Assembly: GCF_905220365.1 (NCBI RefSeq)
Contig: NC_061123.1
Span: forward strand, 16,350,275 to 16,414,274
DNA: 64,000 bases
Reading direction: 5' to 3'
Source of the DNA: Vanessa cardui
Taxonomy: Eukaryota; Arthropoda; Insecta; Lepidoptera; Nymphalidae
In this document: piece by piece, positions 32,831 through 44,165 of the stretch
Numbering within the stretch: position 1 is the first letter of the stretch
Layout: the number at the start of each line of letters is the position of its first letter
The notes under the pieces: generated by a model
What the model saw: only the letters and a program-made list of their open reading frames with translations
The model's database searches: none
Told to the model about the DNA's origin: nothing
Position numbers and translations under genes: made by a program

Positions 32831-35800
32831 AGAATTTCAACAAGATTTTATACCATATAAGATTGTTTTATGTATATATGAAGGCGTTTTTCACTTCCAA
32901 ATATTATTTTCTAGTTTTTGAGACATTTAAATAAAATCTTTTTTTTAATACACGTTTTAAGTATAAATGTATTATTTATTACATTAACACTTATAAACGA
33001 TATCATATAGATATCGTATAATTTTCCACTCCAATCCACCGACCGTATTTTAAAACCATCAAACCACCGAACCGCAGATAATGAACAAATGATTTTTTTT
33101 TTGTATTACAATATGCCTTCGAGTGCTAATATGGCGTATAATTTTATGCTGTTAATGATATCATAAACAATATTTTAAGGTATTTTAATATTCATTCGAT
33201 GCACAGGTAGAAGCAATATTGTATGTAAAAGATTAATCTAAGTATGGAATCAATCAGTTAATTACGTAAATAAATATTTTAAAGTGCGTAGTTTTGTATG
33301 CGAAAACATGTGCAATTTCATGATCCAGTTGGATGGAAAAGAGTCCACGCGTAGGACCGTCGTCTTTACGTGTTTTCCGAGGCACGAGAGGCTGACAATT
33401 GTGTTACAGAAAATCCAAATAACTATTTATCGGCTAAACACATGATCTCGAGATCTAGTTTAAGACTAGCTACTTTTTTCTAGCTAAATAAACCTGCTAC
33501 ATCAACGACGCATTCAATATTAGTAAATTTCCCTGTAGTTAGCCCGTAACTGACTTTTTCTGATATTTTATTCCTTGTTTATATTTGGTCATGTGCTGAG
33601 CAGATTAGGCAAAAGTTAACCTTTGTGTAGTGGCTGAAAACCGCTACATGTGTATTCAGCTCGATGGATCAGTACCATATACAATAAGGATAATTGCATG
33701 TTCTACAAGGAGAGTAGTTACAAAAGTTTACGCAGAATAGATGGTGTATGTGAAACTTTGAAAGGTTAAAAAATGTTCGCTCCATATTATAGTCAAGTTT
33801 GTCATAAAACTAAATCAAAACTTCGCCAGCATAATCTCCAGTCGACTGAGCACTTCCAGCGAAAATATTGAAAAATATTGTCTCCCAGCTTCAAACAGCC
33901 GTAATCTTATTTGGTGGCAGACTCCGTCGCGCAAGCTGCTATTACATTCGCTTGTTATGGCTCGATCGTGGTTTTAACGCTAAATAAGGTTTTAACAAAA
34001 GCAGCGCTTTATTACGCGGGATTACAAGAACCGAGAGACAGAATAACGCTAGACACTGTCCCTTTTAGAAATTGTCTTAGAGCTTTTGTCGCTTACGTAT
34101 TATATTATAATTTTTAAGACAAATTTGAAAAAATAAATGATTTTTTATTTTGCATTTATTCAAGAACTGCGCGTCTCGTCGATTTACATAATTAATGCTG
34201 TTAACTTAGGAATTAATTAATTTGTACTACATATTACTGCGGTTATGTTTGTAATGGGAATTTTGTTCTTTTTTAAGAGATTCTTATAATAATGTAATTG
34301 AAGGTGTATCGTATTTTGTTTAAAATATATTATTAATTTTAATTTAGATAATTTGTTTCTAAAGGAAAAATTAAAGTAATGTACTTTTTATATATTTTTA
34401 CGATAAACAAAAATGTAGTTAATAATGTTTATGTTTAAGCCTTTCGCCTTAAGAATAATAAATAGTAAAACTGAATCAAGGCAAGCTACTTTTTATAATA
34501 AACAACTTTAAATTCTGTGTGAAACATAACGAAGGAAATTAAATTTTAGCTAACTTTAAAATATATCGCATCGAATAAAATACCTAAAGATAATCTTATA
34601 TTCGCAGCCTCAAGTGAATCATCTCTTATCTCGTAGAGGATTACTGATCCCGCGCTCAGAGAGATTAGACAATTAATCGACATTGATACGTACGTTTCAG
34701 TCATTTATATGAGATTCTTATTTAAGATAGAGTTAGTGAGGTAGTTTTAGCCACAAAAAGCTCGTGCCATTTGATAGAGGTTTTTGGGGATGTTTTGATA
34801 AGATATTCTATTTGAAATTTACACATATGGCAAGTAGAGAGGTATCTTAGTACTCACAATTTTACGTCCTATATATCGTCGTCGTTATAGTCATCTATGT
34901 ATTGTAATATTTGAAACATGAAAGATAATATTCAATTCTTGTGTTGTCTAGAATTATTATTTTATCACCAATGTGTGTTAACAAAGAGGAAAAAATAAAT
35001 GCCAACATCAAATTAGGGATACAAGCCGCGATCGTGGCTTTGTCTCATCACTCTCTGAAGTTTTCTAAAATTTCAAAATCTTTACATCATTATTTATATT
35101 GCGGGATATTCGTGCTAAATTTCAAGTAAATCAGATCCAAAAATATATTTTCCATTCAAAGGTTTTCGCTCCCTCGTGACGCTTTTGGGATTGAATTTTG
35201 GGAAATACGTGTCTCATTATTTTTATTGCGAAACTTTTGTACTAAGTTTCAAGCAAGTTCCATAGAAAATTATAGAACTTTTCCTAACTTCCTTAAAAAG
35301 TGGGTCCTAGAAATCGTATTATTTTATTCGACACATTCACTAGGACGATATAATTATTTTAAAAATAAATTCTATAGTTTAGTTTTTTTGCTTGGCAAGT
35401 AACATATGCTGCTAGGTTCTATATTTTTTATTAATCAAACTGTCGTGATCATATTATTTGAAATACAATCGCGGTAAAAAGACAAATTGAAATAATTCGT
35501 GCAGATTCAGGTCACGCAATTGACAAAGATTTATAATCACAGACATTACACGAAAGACAGGTATGTCAACATACACAAAGGTGTAGTTTGTATCAAGCAC
35601 AAATCCACAGAATTATATTCTTTAACTCGCATTAAAATTAAATTAAAAATAATTTAAGTTGTAGCGAAAATATCAAGGATAAGTTACAACTCCTTAGCGT
35701 TAAAAATTGAAAATATGCAAGCTACAATAACATTACTTACTTAACGTGAAGTAGTTAAGTTGGAAAATTTTAAATATTTTATAATCACTAAAATTGATTT

Positions 35801-35860
35801 AGAAACAGTAATTAACATGTTTTTCAAGAACGCAACAAATGTCTATACTTTGACTCTCTC
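32831..35860. other. Non-coding AT-rich DNA, no gene recognised
   Basis: The frame 33911-34117 begins with TTG and has no domain. Remaining frames are shorter. No repeats recognised. Confidence 0.5.
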
Positions 35861-35909
35861 GTAGTGCCTGATTGCGCGAGATAGGGTATCTCGCGCAATC
35901 AGTCACTAC
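35861..35909. repeat. Near-perfect palindrome, 23-bp arms, 3-bp spacer
   Basis: GTAGTGCCTGATTGCGCGAG plus ATA (35861-35883) pairs with 35887-35909 with one mismatch across a GGG spacer. Too tight for a classical pre-microRNA loop. It would cruciform in DNA or hairpin in RNA. Confidence 0.88.
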
Positions 35910-37796
35910 CTAGCCAATCAGGTGGTTGCAAGAAAACCATCGTTTTACATTTATCACGATAACATCCCTTCCACCGTACTTTAATATCATATAAAATACA
36001 TTAATCTAACGGGTATATGTGTAAATGAAACTGATGATATAATATTTCAAAACCAATATATTACTGAAAATGTGGAAACCAAAGGCTATAAGGGTGCAAT
36101 GAATATTTCGTTTTATTACCACTAACTTCGAAAATTCTATGAATTCACGTTTCATTTGCATTCAAATCAGAAACTATATTTTATAGTTTTAAATACATAA
36201 ACCAAGACTGATACTTTCAGGAGTGTCAGAGAGTTATAAAACTCCGAATACCACAAACACAGCCAAGAGTAACGACGCCGAGAAACCGAACAAGCAACGT
36301 GGAATAATTTGTCTAGAACTTAAGTCCAACTGTTCCTTGCAAAAAACCGTCCACCGCTACGTCAGCAAATGACACTCCAGCGAACTTCCCGTTGTTTGTT
36401 TGAAAACGGTTGAAAATATCTAACTATTCTCCACTCGAATTTCCGTCGTTTGAAATAAAATATATCCCACGAATCTTGGTAACTTCATTTGCATCGCAAA
36501 CGAACCGGAGATTGTGAAATATTAATCGGATGAGTTATCGCGACAACGAAACGCAAATGGGAACGAATAAATCCACCCATTTGTGACTGTTGTCATGTCT
36601 CGAATTAAAACTTTTTGCATTATCATAACTTGTTTACCTCGCCTCGCTCTAATACATCACTTACTCGGGAGTGATATCCTTTGCCACAATTTCCGTATTT
36701 CAAATTCTTTGCGACCGCATATTGTGAATAGGGTTTCTCAAACTGCTCCCAAGACGTCAAAGCTTCTTATGTCAGCACGAGGGTTCCTCTTGTGTCAACT
36801 ATGTCAAGGACATTGTGTCCTATTTTGTCCTGACAAATAAAAGCATGATTTTTCAATAAAATAAATTGTGAACCGAAACAACCTCTTACACTTCAATTTG
36901 TTTGATAAACTAAAGCAAAATTAAAAATAGCACTTGGACATTATACCAGCTCTCACCCAGAAACATTTGGATTTCGCCCAGATTTTCTATAATCGAGAAA
37001 TTTCGAATCACGATTTTAAATTCTGCTTTCATGAATTTTTATCAGTTTCGAGTTTCAAATTTAGTATTTCCTGACATTTCCTGCTATTGTATTTGACATT
37101 TTTGGCTGAGAAAATTTATATATATTTGAAAACGACAAGTTTGATGCTCTTCGAATATTTGCTTACTACAAGCAAAAGGCATATTATTACATTTTTCTTA
37201 AAGGAAAGCTATCTCGCAACGTCGACATTTTTATTCAAATATATTTTTTATTTAAAGTAACACTCAACGTTACTTCAGGAAAATATTGAAATTTAAGATC
37301 ACAAATTCATTAAATCGAAATAACTCAAAATCGTTTGCACTTCACGGCGTATTTAAAATAATTCTCCGTCCACTTTCAAATTAAAAAGCGTAAAAAGTTG
37401 AAAGGGTTCATTCTTTTGATCCGTTTTTAATTTCATGAATAAGATCAACTTCGAGCCATTTCTTCAATTATTAAAAACAAAAACTCAATCAAAGTCAATG
37501 GAATATTTGTCTCGCTGATTTTGCTTCAATACTTCACGATTAAGTTCATTAATTATATTAATTAGTTCTATTCGTACGTGGCTCGCTTAATTGGCTTAAC
37601 AGAAGAACATACACATTTTATCTGTAATTAAAATCTGATTATTGTATTTTTAATTAGTCGGCTGGTAGAGTAGAGTTAATACTAAAAATTTTATTGAAGA
37701 ATTTATTTAGGGGAATATTTAATCTGGGCGAGGTGTTATACTTCCTAGTACTCTTGACGACTAAACGCTGAGAGATTCATAAGAAATAGCTATAGC
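35910..37796. other. Non-coding DNA, no gene recognised
   Basis: The frame at 36583-36840 (85 residues) has no recognised feature. Nothing else to report. Confidence 0.5.
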
Positions 37797-37977
37797 AAAT
37801 GTTAGTATAATGTTGTCTTAAATTTTCGCGATTATTACACATTTAAATAAAACTAATTATAACAGTCTACCCGTGACCACGAACACTGCAAAGTGCTCGA
37901 AACGTCGGGATGTTTAAAAATAATTAATATACGCGATTCATCCGTTATAATTAGTTTTATTTAAAAAATGTTAGTAT
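37797..37977. mobile_element. Fold-back element copy B with 12-bp target-site duplication
   Basis: AAATGTTAGTAT stands at 37797-37808 and again at 37966-37977. The insert begins AATGTTGTCTTAAATTTTCG, as in copy A at 16363, then AAATAAAACTAATTATAAC. Its core reads AGTCTACCCGTGACCACGAA, GTGCTCGAAACGTCGGGATG and AATTAATATACGCGATT, the reverse complement of copy A's core. It ends with GTTATAATTAGTTTTATTT, a perfect inverted match to its own left arm. No coding capacity. Confidence 0.85.
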
Positions 37978-38603
37978 TATATTTTGAATATTGAAATGAA
38001 AGTATTTCCTAGCACCTAAATATATTCGTTCGTCCGTAAGTGTTTAATGGTTCGCTTAATTAATTATTATTGGTCTTCCAGGAATAATATGTTTGAACAT
38101 AAATTATAAAATATTACACATTGTTCTAAAAGTTTCTTGTGGTTGTTATGGTAACCTGAAATTAGTTATCCAATAACGAATAAACTCTGTACCTTTCAGC
38201 GAACATTTACTACACATATTGTATAAAATAAATAAATGAAAACCATACATTATTAAGATGTTTTAAAAAGTAATTAATTGTTTCGGTTGTCCTTATATCG
38301 GCTCTCCGAAGTCAAAAGTATTACAGAATGTTAATGATTTTTCTGAAGATAAATTGGAAGTTTTTATAGCATTTATCTTAAATTTCACAAAGGTTTAATC
38401 CTTAATATCATTTGAGAGGATATTAGGGACTTCCACGAAGTCGACTTTAAAGGTTATTCTTTCCATAATGTTTTATTTCAATGGCGCTTGTTTCGTAGAT
38501 ATCTTTTCAAGTTTATATCCATTAGATAATCTTTAGCTCTTAGACAAGAATTATTGAAGACAAACGAGGAAAAAGGTACACATTTATCTATACTAATATT
38601 ATA
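37978..38603. other. Non-coding DNA, no gene recognised
   Basis: AT-rich, without frames or repeats I can support. Confidence 0.5.
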
Positions 38604-38899
38604 TACTTGGTGGTAGGGCTTTGTGCAAGCCCGTTTGGGTAGGTAACACCCACTCATCAGTTATTCTACCGCCAAATAACAGTACTCAGTATTGTTGTGT
38701 TCCGGTTTGAAGGGTGAGTGAGCCAGTGTAACTACAGGCACAAGGGACATATTATCTTAGTTCCCAAGGTTGATGGCACATTGACGAAGTAAGGAATAGT
38801 TCATATTTCTCTCAGCTTCATTGTCTATGGGTGATAGTGACCACTTACCATCAGGTGGCCCATATGCCCGTCTACCAACCTATACCATAAAAAAAGAAA
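38604..38899 (+). repeat. Interspersed repeat family 3, plus copy
   Basis: It runs from ACTTGGTGGTAGGGCTTTGT through TCTACCGCCAAATAACAGTA, GTGAGCCAGTGTAACTACAG and ACCACTTACCATCAGGTGGC to CCGTCTACCAACCTATACC and an A-rich tail. It closely matches the inverted copy at 41740-42030. I recognise the family from lepidopteran genomes but cannot name it. The tail suggests retroposition. The 106-residue frame reaching 39141 begins inside the repeat and is incidental. Confidence 0.8.
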
Positions 38900-39357
38900 T
38901 TAAAAAATATGTTTGTTACGCTTTCACGTCCAAACTTAAACCGAATTTGATGAGTTTTGTTTTTAAGCAATCTTTAATCCTAAAGAAGGGCAAAAGCTAC
39001 TTTTTTATGTGGCGACTAACTCTTGAAATGAGAGCTAAACTACACAGAGTTCTTTTGGGGACTATGAGTCCATATACGCCTAAGGGCACGCTGATAAAGC
39101 TCAATTACAAAAAAATCATTCGTCTAAAATATTATTACTGATTAATCTTGTTGCTACTTGTTGGTTGGCAAACCTTGAAAATTAAATCATCATATCCTGG
39201 CTATATCATTTCGATCTTATATTATTAATTAAACGCGTTAAAGTATAGTCAGTAATAATGGGGGATATCTTATATTAAAATAAAAAGCGTATTGAAATCT
39301 TATGGTCTAGTGAAATGTGATTAAAATTACATACCTTTTATTGAATTTTTTTTCAAA

Positions 39358-39403
39358 GAATAAAGCTACCACCGGTTCGGAATGTAAATTCTACCGAGAA
39401 GAA
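39358..39403 (-). mobile_element. 3'-end fragment of a Jockey-type LINE, inverted
   Basis: On the minus strand this reads TTCTTCTCGGTAGAATTTAC followed by ATTCCGAACCGGTGGTAGCT, matching 26332-26373 of the Jockey-type element with a few substitutions. Sequence beyond it (to about 39480) may be more of the same 3' UTR, but the match is not clear. Confidence 0.75.
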
Positions 39404-41103
39404 CATATAAAATTTTTTTTCGTTACAATTATTCATCCACTACATTAAACTTAATTTTTGGATATCTTATATCAATTAAATTATTTACTACGTACTTTAT
39501 GAACATCGTAGTAAATTGATTAGCCGACCACACCGAAACAGTCTCTCGTACGCCATTAAAGGGATACTAACCTGATCCATCCATGCTAATCAACTCGACT
39601 CATAAAGAGCGAGCTACAATCGTTATTATGAGTCCCTTTTTATCGTTCCAGTAATCGTTTAGCGTCTTTTTCATACACAACGAATGCAGGAGCTACGGCT
39701 AAAGTGGGACAGTGCTTGACTCGACTTTACGATGGCGTGTAAGAGTCAAGCGAGCATATTTTATTTTTCTTTGAGTTTTTATCGCCGACTTGTCACGCGG
39801 ACGTCGCGCGGTGGCGCTATAAAACAGGTGCCTCGTAAAATATATGTAAATGTATTACTCAAAGGTTAACTTACTGCTATTTATTGCGGGTCAATAGAGG
39901 CTAATAAAGTGAGCGTCTTTGAGAACATTTTGCAGAAGAAATGCCAAGGCATTGTTAGTGTATATTGAATTACGCAAATTTTGTAAGAAGACTTTGTTAC
40001 CATTAGACTTTTTTGATAATGATGCCTTTTTTAAAATATCGACGATATTATAAGGCGTTAGGGTATAATGAAAACTTCTTATGTAATGAAAGCGGCGGAG
40101 TAATATTATTTTACAGACCATTAAAAATTTTAGACTAAGTAAGTTAGCAACAGCTTAGCTTACGAGGCACGGTTATCTATAATATTAAAAACTAAAATAA
40201 AAATATTTCATATGATTGATTGAGCCTAGCAGCATTCATTTTAAGAAAATCAGTTTAGGAAAATAAACTCACACACAAATGCTAGAAGATTACATTTTAT
40301 TTTGTATATTTTTTATATATAACAGGTTATATAAACGCTATCATTAGATTAATGATTTCACAGCAATACGTATGGTATAAATTGATCGCAGACTTTATAT
40401 GGCTGACACCAAATCCCGTGATCACGTCTGCCCACTAAGAGCGTCTCCCTGGAGTCGTTTCCGAGCGATCTAAATCGTCTTTGATCATTGCCTGACTCAC
40501 ACTCTATTTACATGAAAATACACTTCAAATAGCAATGGACTTGTCAGCCTGTCTGGGAAATCATAACTGGATCCTTTGTTGAATTTATAGCACCAAGCGT
40601 TGATAGCTTTAGTAGAGGTACGGGTATTAATGCGGACTAGTGTATACACTGTCTCTCGTCGCAGCGGCTCTGGAGCCTTCGTTTCGTATGCATGATTCAC
40701 AATTAGTTTTATTGCTATACACCTGACTCACGTCATCGTCAGCTTTAGTGCATACATATACTATATAAAAGATTTGAAATATTACATATATATTTTGTAC
40801 GTTCAATTATAAATAATTGTTTTATCAACTTTCACAGTTTTAAGCCGGTGTACCGTTTCACAGTTATATACTGTGGCATAATTTTATTTTATTTTTCATT
40901 TATTTAGTCATTATTGCACACGATTTATAAAAAAACATAAAGCAAGGATATCGGACGGGCACCGTGTGCGCTTTGAAGTTCGAAATATATACTAACATAT
41001 ACTCTATGTACAACTGGACGTATATATATTACAAAAGCTATGATAGTAAATAACTAATATCATTATCTCCGAGCTAAGAATAAAAAATAAATAAAAATAT
41101 TAT
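39404..41103. other. Non-coding DNA, no gene recognised
   Basis: A GC-richer patch at 39790-39835 contains GCGCTATAAAACAGGTG, which has a TATA-box look but no convincing transcription unit downstream. Short frames at 39891-40121 and 40497-40700 (minus) carry no recognised domain. Confidence 0.45.
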
Positions 41104-41416
41104 AGAGCTGAAATGGCCCAGTGGTTAGAACGCGTGCATCTTAACCGATGATTTCGGGTTCAAACACAGGCAAGCACCACTATATATAAGTGCTTAATTT
41201 GTGTTTATAATTCATCACGTGCTTGGCGGTGAGGGAAAACATCGTGAGGAAACCTGCATGTATCTAATTTCATAGGAATTCAGCTACATGTGTATTCCAC
41301 CAATCCGCATTGGAACAGCGTGGTTGAATGTGTTCCAAAAATCCTCTCCTTAATGGGAGAGGAGGCCTTAGCCCAGCAGTGGGAAATTTACCAGGCTATT
41401 ACTTTACTTTATTATT
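41104..41416 (+). repeat. Full-length tRNA-derived SINE (family 1)
   Basis: The head AAATGGCCCAGTGGTTAGAA is followed by CATCTTAACCGATGATTTCG, GGGTTCAAACACAGGCAAGC, CGTGCTTGGCGGTGAGGG, AAACATCGTGAGGAAACC, TGTATTCCACCAATCCGCAT, TCCTTAATGGGAGAGGAGG and GCCTTAGCCCAGCAGTGGG. It ends ACCAGGCTATTACTTTACTTTA. The tail differs from the TTGTTG tail at 32173 and matches that of the truncated copy at 28216, defining a tail variant. No clear target duplication was found. Confidence 0.9.
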
Positions 41417-41739
41417 TCCATTCTCCATGTTTAAAAACAATGCGTCCGAATTAACGAGAGCTTGTGTAACTATATAATAACCAGTAAAAAACTTTATTTA
41501 CGAGTAAATCTTAGTCTCGAAGCTTGTTTGGGTTTCTAATTTGTGTCGTTTTCTGTCGCTGGGAGTTTATATTTTAAGGAAAACGTGATTTAACTTTGTG
41601 TTGGGATAAATTCGGAACGTACAGCGACTGCAGTGTGGAGAGGCGTCGTGCAATCTGATCTGATCTTACGTAGGTAGATGACTTAACGAACATAAAACCT
41701 ATTTAGTAAACCTTTTTTTATACGTTATGAAATCTTATT
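41417..41739. other. Non-coding spacer
   Basis: No gene or repeat recognised between the SINE and the inverted family 3 copy. Confidence 0.5.
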
Positions 41740-42030
41740 TTTTTTATGGTATAGGTTGGCGGACGAGCATATGGGCCACCTGATGGTAAGTGGTCACCAT
41801 CACCCATAGACAATGACTCTGTAAGAAATATTAACTATTCCTTACATCGTCAATGTGCCACCAACCTGGGGAAATAAGATGTTACGTCCCTTGTGCCTGT
41901 AGTTACACTGGCTCACTCACCCATCAAACTGGAACACAACAATACTGAGTACTGTTATTTGGCGGTAGAATAACTGATGAATGGGTGGTACCTACCCAGA
42001 CGGGCTTGTACAAAGCCCTACCACCAAGTA
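41740..42030 (-). repeat. Interspersed repeat family 3, minus copy
   Basis: On the minus strand it starts ACTTGGTGGTAGGGCTTTGT and runs through ACAGTACTCAGTATTGTTGT, GTGAGCCAGTGTAACTACAG and TGACCACTTACCATCAGGTG to GTCCGCCAACCTATACC and an A-rich end. It forms an inverted pair with the copy at 38604-38899. The overlapping frames at 41924-42274 and 41985-42206 are incidental. Confidence 0.85.
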
Positions 42031-43024
42031 AAGTTTTTAAAAAGATAGAGTACTTTAAAATATTACAACGAACATATGAAACGTTAAAATATCGCTTTGT
42101 CACACTTTGTTTACGAGTAAATGTAAACCATTTAATATTTTGGCATTCACGAGCTCGAATGACTTGCACATGGATATTAACGACGCGTTCCTCGAGACGA
42201 ATGTAATGTATCGTTGGAAAATTTGCTAACTTGCTCCAGTTTGCACAATTTGCATAATAAAACGACACAGACAAACATAAGCGCTTGGCTCACTTGACCG
42301 AGTACTCGGGCCAACGTTCGGTGACGGCCTAAGAAATACTGTTTGTAAGCTATTAGTAATTAATCGCGCGATATTATTCGATTTAAGAAACTTACATAAT
42401 ATGTTTGTAGTAGTCGTAACGTAGTCTCTTAAAATATAAATTAAATTGTAGTTGTTGTTGTGTTCGACGTGACATTGAAGATTTAACTTTATTTACATTT
42501 TCCTTCACTACGTAAACGTCAATAAGATCATGTCAGACTTTTGAATAGGGAAAAATTTGCCACCTTAAGTTGAGAAATACAGTTTGAAATTATGGATTTC
42601 AATATATCATTCGATATGCTTTTGTCTGTATTTTAATTCCGTATTATATAATAAAGCTACACCTTCTTACCTTTTTTATCAATAAGAAATATTCATTTAA
42701 TAGTACGATGTACCAAAATATAGCACTTACTTATAAATGTGGAAAACCGTTTATTACGTATAACATACTTATTTCCTTATTTTCGAAGTGATCATCAATA
42801 TATTGTTTCCTTGGGTCTATCCTTGTCATTTATGAAACAAAAAGTAAATCTTCCTCTCTGTTGGTTCTGGGCCGAACAATGTATTGATACGGAACCTTGT
42901 CCCTTTGTACACGAGGTAAACATATTTATCCGAAAAAGATAATCCTAATGATACCGTAATCTGTTTGCGGATATTTATTTAATTCTTATTGCCAATAACT
43001 GATATCTTATATACGTATAATAAA
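42031..43024. other. Non-coding DNA, no gene recognised
   Basis: No supported gene or repeat. The frame 42739-42942 (67 residues) has no recognised feature. Confidence 0.5.
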
Positions 43025-43245
43025 ATGGAATTGGAATGTTTGTTTGTAAAATTAAAATGACCACTTTTTTTCTACACGGTACATATACCAAAATAATATT
43101 TATTACAATCTTTGTCTGTCCAAAGACTTAATATCACAAAAGCAGTCTAATATAGGATTAGCCAGTTATTTTAAAATAGCGAACTAAACAATAACTCTTT
43201 TGTCAAATTCAAAGGCGCACGAAGCCGTGGGCACAGCCAGTAGGA
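43025..43245 (+). repeat. Decayed interspersed repeat ending in 'ACGAAGCCGTGGG'
   Basis: TGGAATGTTTGTTTGTAAAA at the left and AAGGCGCACGAAGCCGTGGG with CACAGCCAGTAGG at the right resemble the ends of a common lepidopteran repeat. A similar closing phrase (ACGGACGCGAAGCCGCAGGG) lies at 53020-53037. The interior has diverged beyond recognition. Confidence 0.4.
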
Positions 43246-44040
43246 AATACATAAAATAGAAAAGTTTCCGGAACTTATTTTGAATTGAGTATCAAGCTGA
43301 AAAATTACCGTAATTTTGAAGAAAAAATTCTCTACGATATTTTCAATAGTGGTAATTAAAATAGTCGGCTTATAACGAACATGTCTATTCGGTACCTAAA
43401 ACTGTTTAAGAGTTTTTCTTCAAATACAAAACATCTCCGCGACGAGTAGGAAAGAAGAGGTGACGTAAAATATTTCTTCAGCTCGTGTTCTTCAGATGCT
43501 GCAGGATTTGTTTCGTTTTTATTTCTTATTTTGCGCAGCCGGCGATAACTGTACCCTCGCTCTGGTAAGTAACACCCTATTATTATCCCACTCATGGATA
43601 ATGGCCCTTAGAGAAAAGGTTTAGCTCATTTGTGTCTGGCGCGAGAAATTGAACAAGATATATTTTTTATGCTACAATAGATAAAGCTAACATACGCAGA
43701 ACCTAAGTAGGACGTCTTCGGAATACAGATCGCGTCGTTACAATTTGCGCCTTTCTTCTTTTGTCCATTCCGTTTTTTATTGTCATCAGACTGATTGTAT
43801 GTGATATTCATAGTTTGAAATGGGGTGCCTTGGTTTCTATACAAGATCATACAAAGTCGCGAAAATAAATTGTTTGCGCTGGTAACACCACATTCAAATG
43901 TCATTCGTTCCTAAAATATACATACTCAAACTTTGTTCACAGGTTTGTATTATCCTAAACCGACTATATTTTGGTTTAAAAGAAAATTTGAAATACCAAT
44001 AAAATCGATTCAATGGATTGTATATAACAAACTCTTCCTC
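43246..44040. other. Non-coding DNA, no gene recognised
   Basis: Frames on the minus strand at 43356-43595 and 43626-43904 show no domains or splice context. Confidence 0.5.
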
Positions 44041-44165
44041 AAAGGCTCCTTAAGGCCCACAACGCACCTGCAAGCCCCTCGTTGTTGCAGATGTTCATGG
44101 GCGGTGGTAATCATTTCCCATTAGATGAGTCTCCTGCTCGTTTAACTAAATCATTAATAAAAACA
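44041..44165 (+). repeat. Interspersed repeat family 4
   Basis: AAAGGCTCCTTAAGGCCCAC, AACGCACCTGCAAGCCCCTC, ATGTTCATGGGCGGTGGTAA and TCTCCTGCTCGTTTAAC follow in order. I know this as a widespread lepidopteran 3' sequence. Its last 60 bases resemble the end of family 3 (TGTCTATGGGTGATAGTGAC, CCACTTACCATCAGGTGGC, CCCGTCTACC). Short and non-coding. Confidence 0.6.

Noticed and set aside
33911..34117. Small membrane-like protein of 68 residues
   Set aside because: Begins at TTG, no upstream context, no conserved motif. Consistent with chance in non-coding DNA.
37660..37685. tRNA A-box near CGGCTGGTAGAGTAGAG
   Set aside because: No B box at the required distance.
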